Positions 1 through 11,929 are shown, counted from the stretch's first letter. The stretch is 64,000 nt of DNA from Flavobacterium sp. N502540 (GCF_025947365.1 NZ_CP110012.1:2666001-2730000), one strand, 5' to 3'. Made by a program: numbers and translations. The notes: generated by a model not told the origin, from the letters alone.

Positions 1-222
1 TTTCAAATTGATGGGGAGTATTGTGGGGCACAAACGGATTTGGAAATCCATATTCTGCACAAACAGATGAAAATTGCAATTCCGTAGTTGGTAGGAGGTA
101 TGAATCCGATTGTGAAATGTCATTGAGTTAAGGAAAAACAGCTAAAAGGATTGCTGATTTTTGATTAACGATTTTCGATTTCAGATTTTGAGGGCTGGGT
201 AAAACGGATTGTGAAATGTATC

Positions 223-342
223 GCCCCGATGGGGCTAAAACCGATGTTTGAATTTATTTCTATAGATATTCCACTCCTAGCGGAGTTGCCTTCAAAATTC
301 CGTAGGAATGTATATGTTGTAGCAACGGATTTTAATCCGTTG
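223..342. repeat. Cluster of three short inverted repeats in left intergenic region
   Basis: The first 507 bases carry no convincing gene. They hold three compact inverted repeats: GCCCC-gat-GGGGC at 223-235, ACTCC-tagc-GGAGT at 273-286, and a perfect CAACGGATT-tt-AATCCGTTG at 323-342. They are separated by AT-rich sequence. Clusters of this look are common between genes in flavobacteria and suggest a dispersed intergenic repeat (inference). I see no transposase next to it. Confidence 0.5.
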
Positions 343-507
343 AAAATAGCGGTGGTGTTTTAATGAGTTCCATAGGAACGATCTGTATAATCGCTTTCGA
401 TTTTTGATTTCAGATGTATAAGACCTGTAAAAAATAGATGGTGTTTACTATCGACCAATAGCAAATCAGAAATCTGCAGTCGGTAATCTTCAATCTAAAA
501 TCAGTAT

Positions 508-1653
508 TTATTTAAACGGATTTCGCTCTTGCCAGTCGGTTTTGGGTTCCAGATAGCTAAATAGTCGGCCAATATTGTGGTTGATCAGAGTATTGCTGTG
601 CGTTATTAATCCATACATTTTGACCGGTTTTGCTCCGACAGAGCTTTTGATTTCAAGAGCGGTTCTGGCAAATACCACTTCTTTAAAACCATGATTGATA
701 GAGTAGGCAATCATGTCGTAAAGCATATTTAAATACAGCATTTTTTCACGTTGAATGGTCTCGTCGTACCCTAAAAAGTACGTGTCCATCGCACTTCCGT
801 TTTTAATTAAGGTATTGAATCCGATTAGTTTTTCTTCTAAAAAATAGCCGTAAAACAGAAAATCATCTTTCATAATTTCTTTGAAAAAACTAAAGTGATT
901 TCGGGCTAAGAAAAAAGTATTAAAAGGGGCGTTTTTAGCCACATGAAAATACAAATCATAAATAACATCTTCATATTTTTTAATGTCGGGCAAGGACATT
1001 TTTTGCTTTACAATTCCGTCTGCTTTTTTTCGTGCCCGTTTGTACTGATCCCGATATTTTTTTGATAAAGCGTCAATATAATCCTGTTCAGATGCCCAGT
1101 CTTTATGGATTTCAAAAACCATATTAGGCTGAGTTGAAAACGTGTAATTGTTTTTAAACTCGTTTTGTAAAGGAATAATTTCGGTAGCTGTAAAATCTTT
1201 TATACTGGTAATGTGAACTTTTTTTCCGCTTGCTTTCAGGTTTTTTTTAAGCTGATTAATAGCTTTGTGCAGTGTTTTTAGAGCAATTGATTGTTTGATG
1301 TCGGAGGCAAGTATAAATGCATTTTGTCCGGTAAGCATATTGTTTCCGACAAATAATACATGAGAGGCAAAATTCTTAAAAGCAAAATTTCGCACCGAAG
1401 TTTTCAAACATTGATCGCGTTCACCGAATGATTCCAGTTTCTCTGTAAATAGAAATTGGGTCAGAACAATTCCGACCAGTTTACTATCGTTGAAAATTCC
1501 AATAAAATGGCATATCATATTTACCGGACAGGAGTTTTCGAGGACTTCCAGATATTCTTTGGTTAAAAAAATATTAGCTGCCGCCAGAGAATTCCATTCC
1601 AAGGGCAGTAGTGATGCGCTATTGTATATTTCGAAAGAATAAGTTGTAGTCAA
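508..1653 (-). CDS. GNAT/FemAB-like acyl- or aminoacyl-transferase family protein
   Basis: This 381-residue cytoplasmic protein resembles the FemAB/GNAT-like proteins that Bacteroidota carry singly. The C-terminal half (from about residue 150) has the expected layout: a basic helix rich in Lys/Arg (KKYRDQYKRARKKAD), then DLYFHVAKNAPFNTFFLARNH, then beta strands around FYGYFLEEKLIGFNTLI, and a final EVVFARTALEIKSSVGAKP segment near the acyl-donor site. There is no signal peptide or membrane segment. It is alone on its strand with non-coding DNA downstream, so the substrate cannot be deduced from context. Family assignment is from overall pattern, not a search; the acyl donor and acceptor are unknown. 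Confidence 0.6.
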   Translation of the reverse strand: MTTTYSFEIYNSASLLPLEWNSLAAANIFLTKEYLEVLENSCPVNMICHFIGIFNDSKLVGIVLTQFLFTEKLESFGERDQCLKTSVRNFAFKNFASHVLFVGNNMLTGQNAFILASDIKQSIALKTLHKAINQLKKNLKASGKKVHITSIKDFTATEIIPLQNEFKNNYTFSTQPNMVFEIHKDWASEQDYIDALSKKYRDQYKRARKKADGIVKQKMSLPDIKKYEDVIYDLYFHVAKNAPFNTFFLARNHFSFFKEIMKDDFLFYGYFLEEKLIGFNTLIKNGSAMDTYFLGYDETIQREKMLYLNMLYDMIAYSINHGFKEVVFARTALEIKSSVGAKPVKMYGLITHSNTLINHNIGRLFSYLEPKTDWQERNPFK

Positions 1654-1770
1654 AAGAGGGAGCTAATTTCTTCAAAATTAGAGAATATTTATAAGAACTC
1701 AACTGGTTTAAGTTATTATTAAGAAAACCCGTTTGAGATTTAATTTCAAACGGGTTTGTATTTTTTGGAG

Positions 1771-2259
1771 TTAGGCAAATGCACAGATAATTCCGCCCAT
1801 CAAAGTAAGGCAAACCGCCCAGTAACCCGCATGAATAAAGATATATTTCCATGATTTTCTTTCGAATAGGCCGTTGATTCCAATTATAGGAAAGACAAAA
1901 AAGAGTGCTGACATAAATCCGTGAAGAGTTCCGTGTTTGAATGTGCGGTATGCTGTTCCATAGTCATTCATAAAAGCAGCAAATGATGGTTTAGCACTGG
2001 CTACTAAAGGAGGTCCGCCCACCATTCCCAAAGCACCTGTTTGATGAATGGTAAGTGACATTAAAATTACGGTAATCATTAACGAGAAAAGATACGTGAG
2101 ACCGAATATTTTCAGCATATTTCCTTTTTGTAAGTCTTCCGGAGTGAGATTGTTCTCTCTCATCCAGATGGTTCCGAACACTTTAGGGTTGTACCAGATA
2201 AAACCAACAGCCAGTGTTACGATTGCTGATAAGAATAATGCAACAGGGTTAAATTCCAT
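1771..2259 (-). CDS. DUF1761 family membrane protein
   Basis: A 162-residue integral membrane protein with about four hydrophobic segments (residues 5-24, 49-70, 110-130 and 140-160). The N-terminal pattern NPVALFLSAIVTLAVGFIWYNP followed by FGTIWMRENNLT is typical of DUF1761 proteins, and the length matches that family. It lies 117 bases upstream (in transcription order) of the transferase at 508-1653 on the same strand, so co-transcription is possible but not shown. The function of the family is not known to me. Confidence 0.75.
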   Translation of the reverse strand: MEFNPVALFLSAIVTLAVGFIWYNPKVFGTIWMRENNLTPEDLQKGNMLKIFGLTYLFSLMITVILMSLTIHQTGALGMVGGPPLVASAKPSFAAFMNDYGTAYRTFKHGTLHGFMSALFFVFPIIGINGLFERKSWKYIFIHAGYWAVCLTLMGGIICAFA

Positions 2260-2438
2260 AATATGAGGTTTTTAGGATTAGTTACTCAAATTTAAACAAA
2301 AAATCTCACAAATTGCATTTTTGAATAAAGTAGTAAAATTTTGATTAAATTAAATTTTATCAACACTTTATCGACATTATGCGCTTTATAACTATGAAAT
2401 GTATAATTTTATGGCATCAATAAATCCCCAATCTTGTA

Positions 2439-3152
2439 ATGAAAAGCTTAGTCCTATTTTTTCTGGCTTTTATTTTCTCGCCTGCTATTTTTGCTGATAC
2501 CGTTTCAGATAAAGAGAAAGAGGCGCTTATCAAATTGTATGAGGCAACAAACGGATCGGAATGGAAGGTAAAGTGGGATTTATCACTTTCGGTAGCTACC
2601 TGGTATGGCGTAAAAGTTGAAAATGGTAAAGTCGTCGGACTTCATTTGGCAAATAATAATTTGCAGGGAAATCTGCCAGTAGAATTGTTGACTTTGGTTA
2701 ATTTGATTACCATCGATTTACACGACAATAAAATTCAGGGACAGCTTCCTTTGGAGATTGGAAAATTAAGCCAATTAGAAACTCTCGCTTTGTTTAATAA
2801 TGAAATTCAGGGGCAGTTGCCGGGGTCAATTTATAAGATAAAAACTTTGAAAGTTTTGCTTTTAAATCAGAACAAATTGTCAGGGAGTTTGAGTAAAGAA
2901 GTAAGCAACTTTAGTGCTTTGGAAAACCTGAGTTTGTTTGATAATAATTTTGAAGGGGAAATTCCAAATGAATTAGAAAAACTAGGTCATTTGTCTGAGT
3001 TAAACCTCTCTTATAATAAATTTAAAGGAGGCGTTTCGAAAAATCTGATTTTGTTGGACGCTCTAAATATGACGATGTTTGATGAAGGAGGAAATCCTTT
3101 TTTATTAGAAATTGCCGCTAGAAAAGAAACCACAATGGTCACCAGAAATTAA
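2439..3152 (+). CDS. Secreted leucine-rich-repeat protein
   Basis: A 237-residue protein with a signal peptide (residues 1-19, ending SPAIFA) and about six plant-type leucine-rich repeats of 23-24 residues with the pattern LxxLxLxxNxLxGxLPxE, for example DLHDNKIQGQLPLEIGKLSQ. Before the repeats there is a cap region with the common ALIKLYEATNGSEWKVKWDL signature seen in bacterial secreted LRR proteins. No C-terminal T9SS sorting domain or lipobox is visible. The product is probably periplasmic or exported and mediates protein binding (inference). It is a single-gene unit: a Rho-independent terminator follows at 3217-3244. Confidence 0.8.
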   Translation: MKSLVLFFLAFIFSPAIFADTVSDKEKEALIKLYEATNGSEWKVKWDLSLSVATWYGVKVENGKVVGLHLANNNLQGNLPVELLTLVNLITIDLHDNKIQGQLPLEIGKLSQLETLALFNNEIQGQLPGSIYKIKTLKVLLLNQNKLSGSLSKEVSNFSALENLSLFDNNFEGEIPNELEKLGHLSELNLSYNKFKGGVSKNLILLDALNMTMFDEGGNPFLLEIAARKETTMVTRN

Positions 3153-3216
3153 TCGTGCTTATGAATGAATTTTACACTCGTTAAAAAGTTGATTAAATAT
3201 ATTTAGTTAATTGTTT

Positions 3217-3244
3217 AAAAACCGTAATCCGTTACGGTTTTTTT
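3217..3244 (+). terminator. Rho-independent terminator after the LRR gene
   Basis: Stem ACCGTAA/TTACGGT with a four-base loop, preceded by A and followed by a run of six T. It lies 65 bases after the LRR stop codon. Confidence 0.8.
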
Positions 3245-3387
3245 ACGTCCGGTTTTTACTTTTTTGGAATGAAAAGGAACATTTTTTTTAGTCCATTACT
3301 TTTTTTTCATAACTTTAATTCTTCAATTTGCAGAAGAAAAAAAATCAGAGTACAATAAGATAATCTAACCTCTTTAATTATAAAATT

Positions 3388-3693
3388 ATGGTAGTACAGT
3401 ATCAAGGAGAACAATACGGAAAAGCAACAATATTTACAATAAGAATTATAGGAAACAATCTGTCTAAAAGCAGTTCAAATTACCAGATTGATTTATTAGT
3501 TGGAGATAAAAAACTGCCAACTTTTACTACGGGAATTCACCAGAGTTTGTCAAACTGTTTAAAAGAGATTTATTTATTCAGAAAGCACCATGGAATTACA
3601 TTTGAAGCTTCGTCAGAAAAAGTAGCACCGCTTTTAGTTCCGTATGATCTGGTTTTATACAATTACAATAAATATGCATTGTTTATGGCATAG
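3388..3693 (+). CDS. Hypothetical protein, 101 residues
   Basis: I do not recognise a family. The 101-residue product has no signal peptide or membrane segment and is rich in Tyr, Lys and Asn. It is a plausible real gene: it has an ATG start in an isolated unit, balanced composition, and a clear terminator 30 bases downstream (3723-3754). Predicted secondary structure is mainly beta strand in the first half, then a helix around LSNCLKEIYLFRKHH. It stands between the LRR gene and the sugar-utilization locus and has no evident link to either. Confidence 0.6.
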   Translation: MVVQYQGEQYGKATIFTIRIIGNNLSKSSSNYQIDLLVGDKKLPTFTTGIHQSLSNCLKEIYLFRKHHGITFEASSEKVAPLLVPYDLVLYNYNKYALFMA

Positions 3694-3722
3694 GCCGGAC
3701 TTTGCTTATCGCAACAATTTAG

Positions 3723-3754
3723 AAAGACTGCTTTTATAGGCAGTCTTTTTTTTT
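3723..3754 (+). terminator. Rho-independent terminator
   Basis: AAGACTGC/GCAGTCTT stem with an eight-base loop followed by about nine T. It ends the small gene at 3388-3693 and insulates the sugar locus from upstream reading. Confidence 0.85.
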
Positions 3755-3861
3755 GTACGACTAAACTTTATCTTTTTTGTTCAAGTCATTAGTTTTTTCG
3801 GTTTTTTCAATTAAAGTTTTATATTTTTTTCTTTCAGGTATTTCTGTTTCATAAATTTTAT

Positions 3862-6009
<2,148 letters not shown>

Positions 6010-6091
6010 AAAAGTGTTAGAAATGAGGCACAGATGAGGCCGATTTTTTTTCGGATATTTGCGAATAAGAAAACGGTCTAACCTGCGCGCG

Positions 6092-6174
6092 AAAAAGATT
6101 AGTCACAGATGAAAAGGATTTTAACGATTTAAAAAAAAAGAGGCATAAACTAATCTTTTTTTAATCCTTTTCAT
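6092..6174. repeat. Interleaved inverted repeats between GH97 and manA
   Basis: ATGAAAAGGATT (6109-6120) is complementary to AATCCTTTTCAT (6163-6174), and AAAAAGATTA (6092-6101) to TAATCTTTTT (6151-6160). The pairs interleave rather than nest. The wording resembles the CACAGAT...ATCTGTG element at 23508-23558. It could end GH97 transcription, but it lacks a clean T-run. Confidence 0.45.
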
Positions 6175-6233
6175 TTGTAGCAAAAAATAACCGGAGTGCG
6201 AGATTAATTCGTTCTTCTCAAAGACATAAAATA

Positions 6234-7202
6234 ATGAGCATGAAAATTTATCCATTACAATTTGATCCAATCTTAAAAGAAAGAATCTGGGGAGGTGAAA
6301 AGCTAAAAACAATTCTGAATAAACCAATTACATCAAAAATTACCGGAGAAAGCTGGGAATTGTCTACTGTAGAAGGAGATGTAAGTGTTGTTGCAAACGG
6401 AGTATTAAAAGGACAATCCTTAACAGATTTAATAGATCAATCGCCAAATGAGATTTTAGGAACAGCAGTTTACGAACGATTTGGGAATCAGTTTCCTTTG
6501 CTTTTTAAATATTTGGATGCAAGAGAAGATCTATCGATACAAGTTCATCCAAACGATGAGTTAGCCAGAGAACGTCATAATTCTTTTGGTAAAACTGAAA
6601 TGTGGTACGTGATGCAGGCAGATGCAGATGCGAGAATTATTGTTGGTTTTAAAGAAAATTCCAGTAAAGAAGAATATTTAGAGAACTTAAGTAATAACAC
6701 CTTAGTTTCAATATTGGATGATGTAAAAGCCAAAGCGGGGGATGTTTTCTTTTTAGAAACCGGAACAGTTCATGCGATAGGTGCCGGTTTGGTTGTGGCA
6801 GAAATTCAGCAGACATCAGACATTACCTATCGTTTGTATGATTTTGACAGAGTCGATGCTCAGGGCAACAAAAGGGAACTGCATGTTGATTTAGCATTGG
6901 ATGCTATCAATTATAAGAAAGTTGATACACAGAAAAAGTACGAAACGGCTTTAAATCAATCAAATGTGGTGGTCAATTGTCCTTATTTTACCACTAATTT
7001 CCTTCCGCTTGACGGAATTCTTGAAGTAAGTAAAAAAGGAGAAAGCTTTACGGTTTATATGTGCACGGAAGGTAATTTTGAAATTGCCTATCAAAACGTA
7101 AATTATCAATACAAACAAGGTGATACTGTATTGATTCCTGCAGGAATGCACAGTTATAGCTTAAAAGGAACTGCTTCAATTTTAGAAGTTTATATCTCAT
7201 AA
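6234..7202 (+). CDS. manA: Mannose-6-phosphate isomerase, class I
   Basis: Interconverts mannose 6-phosphate and fructose 6-phosphate in the cytoplasm, linking mannose released by this locus to glycolysis. The 322-residue length is that of the short bacterial class I enzymes. Zinc ligands are visible: Gln103 and His105 in QVHPND, Glu122 in GKTEMWYV, and His180 in TGTVHAIGAG. The N-terminus PLQFDPILKERIWGG is the usual class I start. ATG at 6234 is used; a second ATG two codons on is also possible. It lies between GH97 and the regulator gene in the same direction, and works with the ROK kinase at 22588. Confidence 0.92.
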   Translation: MSMKIYPLQFDPILKERIWGGEKLKTILNKPITSKITGESWELSTVEGDVSVVANGVLKGQSLTDLIDQSPNEILGTAVYERFGNQFPLLFKYLDAREDLSIQVHPNDELARERHNSFGKTEMWYVMQADADARIIVGFKENSSKEEYLENLSNNTLVSILDDVKAKAGDVFFLETGTVHAIGAGLVVAEIQQTSDITYRLYDFDRVDAQGNKRELHVDLALDAINYKKVDTQKKYETALNQSNVVVNCPYFTTNFLPLDGILEVSKKGESFTVYMCTEGNFEIAYQNVNYQYKQGDTVLIPAGMHSYSLKGTASILEVYIS

Positions 7203-7420
7203 AGAAAGTGATGGAGACTATTTTAGTCACGTTACAGGTATTTAATTAGAATTCATGAAAATTTTATCGCTTTGAAAAATGGAGAATTGAAGAGAATTCA
7301 TATTAAAAACAATAGCGATGATCAGGAACAGAAAAAATGATTAATAGAGAAAATACCTGTAAATACTGATAATTATATGTTTAATTAACTTTAAAATAAT
7401 GATTTGTATAAAAAAAAGAA

Positions 7421-7459
7421 TTACAAAATCGTTTTAGTAACTGTTTTTATATATATTTG
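7421..7459 (+). promoter_or_regulatory. Operator and promoter of the lacI-like gene
   Basis: The imperfect palindrome TTACAAAATCGTTTTAGTAA at 7421-7440 matches the operators at 3867 and 8567. A TATATTTG -7 box follows at 7452-7459, so the operator covers the -33 region. The gene starts at 7501 or 7498. This arrangement implies autoregulation. Confidence 0.75.
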
Positions 7460-7497
7460 TGATATAATTAATAACTGCTTAATAAAAAATTAACTCA

Positions 7498-8510
7498 TTG
7501 ATGAAAAAGATTACTATTAAGGATATTGCTACAGAGGCTCAGGTATCCATATCTACTGTATCTTTTGTTATCAATGGTAAAGGGGAGAAAATGGGCATTA
7601 GTCCGGCAGTGATCAAAAAGGTACAGGAAGTGGCCGAAAAGCTTAACTACAGACCTAGTATGATTGCTACCAGTCTTAGAACCGGGAAAACCAGGTCTAT
7701 CGGGCTTATTGTTGAAGATATTTCGAATCAGTTTTTTGCTGATCTTGCCAGAGTTATTGAAGATGAAGCGAAGAGTATTGATTACAGGGTTTTTTACTGC
7801 AGTACAGGAGGAGATGATGAACGTTCTGAAGAGTTAATACATAGTTTATTACAGGCCAATGTGGATGGTTTTATTGTAACGCCAACTCAGAATCTGGAAA
7901 ACAGTATTGATCTTCTTTTAAAGTTAAAAAAGCCAGTTGTATTGATCGACAGGTATTTTCCGGGACAAAGAGTGAGTCATGTGGTAATGGACAATTATGA
8001 AGCCTCGAATTCGGCTGCAAAATTCCTGATCAGTAAAGGGCGCAAAAATATTGCAGTGGTAAACAATACATCCGAGATGATTCAGATGAAGCTGCGTGAA
8101 GATGGATACAGAGATGCATTGAAGGAAGCAGAAATGTACAATCCGTCACTTGTTCTTCACATGGATTACCATACTAATGAAGAGGCGAGAATTTCGGGTA
8201 TAATAGATTTTTTTAAAAGAATCCTGATATTGATGCCGTTTTGTTTTTGGCCAATTATATGGGACTTGCGGGACTTCAGGCTTTCCGAAGAATGGGAATC
8301 AAAATTCCTGAAGATATTTCGGTAATTAGTTTTGATGATCATGACAGTTTTAAACTCCATACGCCAACCATTAGTGTTATTGAACAGCCAATAGAAGATA
8401 TTGCTGTAAAATCCATACAATTGTTAATGAGTCAGATGACTGATATGGAGAAGTTTGAAGTAGAAAAAAGTCTTAAAAAAGGAAAATTGATTATTAGAGA
8501 ATCGGTTTAA
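7498..8510 (+). pseudogene. LacI-family transcriptional regulator, interrupted by a frameshift
   Basis: The first frame encodes a LacI helix-turn-helix (ITIKDIATEAQVSISTVSFV, residues 4-23), hinge (NYRPSMIATSLRTGKT) and most of the sugar-binding domain. It then runs out of homology after DFFK and stops at 8325 with 275 residues. The rest of the ligand-binding domain (NPDIDAVLF..., GLAGLQAFRRMGIKIPED, VISFDDHD, VIEQPIEDIA) continues in another frame from 8220 to 8510. Restoring one base near 8215-8222, in an A-rich stretch after seven T, would give a normal 337-residue protein. It is either a real loss-of-function mutation or a sequencing error. Operators match it at 3867, 7421 and 8567. The sugar effector is unknown. 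Confidence 0.85.
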
Positions 8511-8566
8511 AATTTTGAGAAAAAGATAAAAATAAAAAAGAAACGGTTCGTTTTTTTTTAACCGTT

Positions 8567-8586
8567 TTACTAAATCGTTTTAGTAA
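8567..8586 (+). promoter_or_regulatory. LacI-type operator upstream of susC
   Basis: TTACTAAATCGTTTTAGTAA, a near-palindrome sharing the core CTAAATCG/TTTAG with the sites at 3867 and 7421. It lies 230-250 bases before the susC start; I did not find a clean TAnnTTTG box beside it. Confidence 0.75.
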
Positions 8587-8692
8587 ATTTTAGATCCATT
8601 AAATTGAAAATGAGTTATGTTTCTGATCAGTTTACGATATCGATTTCTTAGTGGAGTGCTTATAAACATGACTATAAATAAGGCCGGGATAT

Positions 8693-8714
8693 TTATAAGG
8701 TGAAAGCCTTATAA
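8693..8714 (+). other. Leader stem-loop before susC
   Basis: Perfect 8-bp stem TTATAAGG/CCTTATAA with a six-base loop, with no T-run, about 100 bases before susC. It would lie in the 5' untranslated leader if transcription begins near the operator. The rest of 8511-8815 holds no other feature I can support. Confidence 0.5.
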
Positions 8715-8815
8715 GTATCCTAATTAAAAAGAAGTTCAAAATTTTTATTAATTATTTAAAACAATCAAATTAGAAACAATCACAAAAATCAAAACAAACA
8801 AATAACCAAAAAAAA

Positions 8816-11800
8816 ATGCTTATGAAACGAATATTGGCAGTGTTAGGAATGGTGCTGTTAAGCAGCTTAGGAGCTGTGGCGCAAAACCGATTGATAACAG
8901 GCATAGTAGCTGATGCAGAGAACAAGGGAATTGTTGCTGCATCGATTGAGGTTCAGGGAAAACCGTATAGTGCAATCACTGATGCGGAAGGCCGATTTAA
9001 AATGAATGTGCCCGAAGGGCCGGTTACTTTAAAGGTGTCCTCTATAGGTTTTAATCCGCAATCAGTAGTGTTGCAGCAAAACCAAAACAAAATTTCAGTG
9101 GTATTAGTTGGAAATACTCAGGAATTAAAAGATGTGGTAGTAACTTCATTTGGAGTTAAGAAACAAAAGAGAAGTTTAGGTTATGCGGTTGGAGAGTTAA
9201 AAGGCGAAGACCTGACTAAAAATAAAGAAATTAATTTAGGAAACGCCCTTCAGGGAAAAATTGCCGGAGTTAACGTTTCTGCACCCGTTTCCGGACCATC
9301 CGGTTCCAGTCGTGTAATTATTCGCGGGGCAACTTCTGCCAATGGTAATAACCAGCCACTATATGTAGTAGACGGTATTCCAATTGATAATACGCAGCAG
9401 GGAAATTCTAATATGTGGGGAGGAGCAGATTTAGGAGACGGTATGTCTTCTTTTAATCCTGAAGATATTGCTTCTATGTCTGTGCTAAAAGGGAGTGCAG
9501 CATCTGCACTTTATGGTTTCAGAGGGTCAAACGGGGTAATCCTGATAACGACTAAAAAAGGAAAAGGAGGTACAGGACTTGGAGTAGATTTTAGTACAAA
9601 TGCTACTTTCAATACGCCTATCAATCTCCTAAAATGGCAGACAGAATACGGTCATGGAGAACCAGCAGCTAACAGCAATTTTAATGGCGCTCCTACAAGA
9701 TATACAACTCTGGATCAAATGAAGAATCGTGGAGTTCATTGGGCTTGGGGAGAGCGATACGACGGAGTACCTTCTATGTCTTTAGACGGACAAATCAGAC
9801 CTTATCAGGCCTATGGAAAGAACAATATAAACAATTTTTACAGAACAGGATTTTCTACCAATAATACTTTGGCAATATCAGGAGGTAGTGAGACTACAAA
9901 TTTCAGATTGTCGTTCGGAAACACCAAAGACGAATCGATCCTGCCGGGAACCAATTTTGGAAGAGACAATATTGCTTTGAGTTTGAATACTAAGCCAAAC
10001 GAAAAAATAACTATAGAAGCCAATGCACAGTATATGTCTGAGAAAAGCCATAACAGACCTTATCTAAATGATGGTCCCAGAAACGCAGCTTTTCTTGTTT
10101 CGTATTTAAGTCCATCAACAGACATCAGATGGTTGAAAAATGGTTATGATACAGAGGGCGGAGAGGCAGATTATTATAACAATGTCTATACTACTAATCC
10201 GTACTTTGCCACAGAGGAGACCCTGAATGAAGATTCAAGAAAACGTTTTATAGGTTCTACTAAAGTTACCTATAATTTTACGGACAAAATATACGCCAAA
10301 GGAGTTATTGGTATAGATGATATTAACTATGAATATACTGAAATCGAACCTACCGGAATTAATTATAACAGAGGAGGATCGTTTAAAAACATAATGGAAA
10401 GCCGTTCAGAGGTGAATGCTTCTGGTTATCTGGGATACAGAGGAAATCTGACTCAGGATTTTTCGCTGGATGCTTTTGTGGGTGCAAACCGTCAGCATAA
10501 CAAGAGAAGTGCCAACAGACTAGGAGGCAGTGGTTTTATTATTCCTTTCGAATATTTCTTCGGAAACCTTGCGACGCCTGGTGATTTAAGAAAAGAATAT
10601 GCAGAAAGTGAGGTAAACTCTCTTTTCTATTCGGCTGATTTAGACTATAAAAACTTTTTATATGTTACTCTGACAGGGCGTCAAGACTGGTTTTCAACCC
10701 TGGATCCAAAACACAATACTATTTTTTATCCGTCTGTAAGTACCAGTTTGGTATATTCTGAAATTATAAAATTACCGGAATGGATGTCTTACGGTAAATT
10801 GAGAGCCGGTTGGGGTAATGTAGGAGGAGGTTTGACAGACCCTTATAAGCTGGTGTTAGATTACGGTACACCAAGCGGTCTCCCAACAATAGGAGGACAA
10901 CCAATTTTAGGGATTAATGGAGAAACAGTTCCAAACAGAACCTTGCAGCCTTATAATGTAAGTACAATTGAATTTGGTTTTGAAAATACCTTTTTTAACA
11001 ACAGGCTAAGCACTGATCTTACTTTCTATAGCAAAAGAACTACTAACGATATTGCCGATGCAAATATTTCAATAGGTTCGGGATATAAAAATACTAGAAT
11101 TAATGTGGGGGAGATTCTAAACAAAGGAGTTGAGTTTGCTGTAAATTTAAAAGCTGTAAACACGGCTAACTTTAGTTGGGGAGTAGGATACAATTTTGCT
11201 TACAACGATAGTAAAGTAGTTCGTTTGTCTGATGGTATGCCTGAAAAAATTCTGGAGCAAGGTAGAGATATGAGTGCGTGGGTGATTTTACAGGAAGGAC
11301 AGCCTTTTGGGATGATTAAAGCCTATGACTATAAGAGAGACGCCAATGGAAATGCGATTCTAGGTACTAATGGCAGATTTCAAAGAGGAGACCTCGTTCT
11401 TGCCGGACGTGGGGTAGCTCCTACCACCATGGGATTATCAAATGATTTTACGTACAAAAATTTTAAGCTGTCTGTACTTGTGGACGGTAAGTTCGGAGGG
11501 AATATCTATTCTGCAACAAATGCAATAGGAACATCTTACGGACTGACAGAGCAGACTCTTGAAGGACGTGAAGGAGGTGTTGCGGTAAATAATGTAGTAG
11601 ATAGTAATGGAAATCCGGTAAACAATTTATCCGTTTTCAATTATTGGTACGGTCACAGTCAGATATCGAAAAATTATGTTTATAAATCTGATTTTGTCAA
11701 ATTGAGAGCAGTTTCTTTAGCTTACAATTTTCCGAAAAGCTATCTTAAAAGTTCACCGTTCCAGGCTATTAATTTAGTGTTCTCTGCTCATAATTTGGTG

Positions 11801-11929
11801 ACACTTTACAGTCTGACTCCTAATGTGGATCCGGAATCTAATTATACTAACGGTAACGAACAGGGACTTGAGAGAGCATCGTTGCCTTTGACGAGAAGTT
11901 ATGCTTTGACGCTTAATGTTAAATTCTAA
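8816..11929 (+). CDS. SusC/RagA-type TonB-linked outer-membrane glycan importer
   Basis: A 1037-residue outer-membrane transporter that, with the SusD protein that follows, imports oligosaccharides using TonB energy. The order is: signal peptide (ends SLGAVAQ), a carboxypeptidase-D-like domain (about residues 25-100, ITGIVADAENKGIVAASIEV), a TonB-box-like stretch (LKDVVVTSFGVKKQKRSLGY), a plug domain with the SusC hallmark PLYVVDGIPIDN and GSAASALYGFRGSNGVILIT, and a beta barrel ending with an aromatic residue (LTLNVKF). ATG at 8816 is taken; ATG at 8822 would give the same mature protein. The gap to susD is 14 bases. The substrate is inferred to be mannose-rich N-glycan fragments from the neighbouring enzymes. 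Confidence 0.93.
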   Translation: MLMKRILAVLGMVLLSSLGAVAQNRLITGIVADAENKGIVAASIEVQGKPYSAITDAEGRFKMNVPEGPVTLKVSSIGFNPQSVVLQQNQNKISVVLVGNTQELKDVVVTSFGVKKQKRSLGYAVGELKGEDLTKNKEINLGNALQGKIAGVNVSAPVSGPSGSSRVIIRGATSANGNNQPLYVVDGIPIDNTQQGNSNMWGGADLGDGMSSFNPEDIASMSVLKGSAASALYGFRGSNGVILITTKKGKGGTGLGVDFSTNATFNTPINLLKWQTEYGHGEPAANSNFNGAPTRYTTLDQMKNRGVHWAWGERYDGVPSMSLDGQIRPYQAYGKNNINNFYRTGFSTNNTLAISGGSETTNFRLSFGNTKDESILPGTNFGRDNIALSLNTKPNEKITIEANAQYMSEKSHNRPYLNDGPRNAAFLVSYLSPSTDIRWLKNGYDTEGGEADYYNNVYTTNPYFATEETLNEDSRKRFIGSTKVTYNFTDKIYAKGVIGIDDINYEYTEIEPTGINYNRGGSFKNIMESRSEVNASGYLGYRGNLTQDFSLDAFVGANRQHNKRSANRLGGSGFIIPFEYFFGNLATPGDLRKEYAESEVNSLFYSADLDYKNFLYVTLTGRQDWFSTLDPKHNTIFYPSVSTSLVYSEIIKLPEWMSYGKLRAGWGNVGGGLTDPYKLVLDYGTPSGLPTIGGQPILGINGETVPNRTLQPYNVSTIEFGFENTFFNNRLSTDLTFYSKRTTNDIADANISIGSGYKNTRINVGEILNKGVEFAVNLKAVNTANFSWGVGYNFAYNDSKVVRLSDGMPEKILEQGRDMSAWVILQEGQPFGMIKAYDYKRDANGNAILGTNGRFQRGDLVLAGRGVAPTTMGLSNDFTYKNFKLSVLVDGKFGGNIYSATNAIGTSYGLTEQTLEGREGGVAVNNVVDSNGNPVNNLSVFNYWYGHSQISKNYVYKSDFVKLRAVSLAYNFPKSYLKSSPFQAINLVFSAHNLVTLYSLTPNVDPESNYTNGNEQGLERASLPLTRSYALTLNVKF

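Noticed and set aside
8206..8222. Programmed -1 frameshift in the lacI gene
   Set aside because: The T-run can slip, but slipping there meets TAA at 8214 in the -1 frame; the shift must occur after that, with no normal slippery heptamer. A mutation or sequence error is simpler.
8241..8510. ORF that looks like a separate 89-residue gene
   Set aside because: Its text is the C-terminal part of the LacI ligand-binding domain; it is the out-of-frame end of the frameshifted regulator gene.
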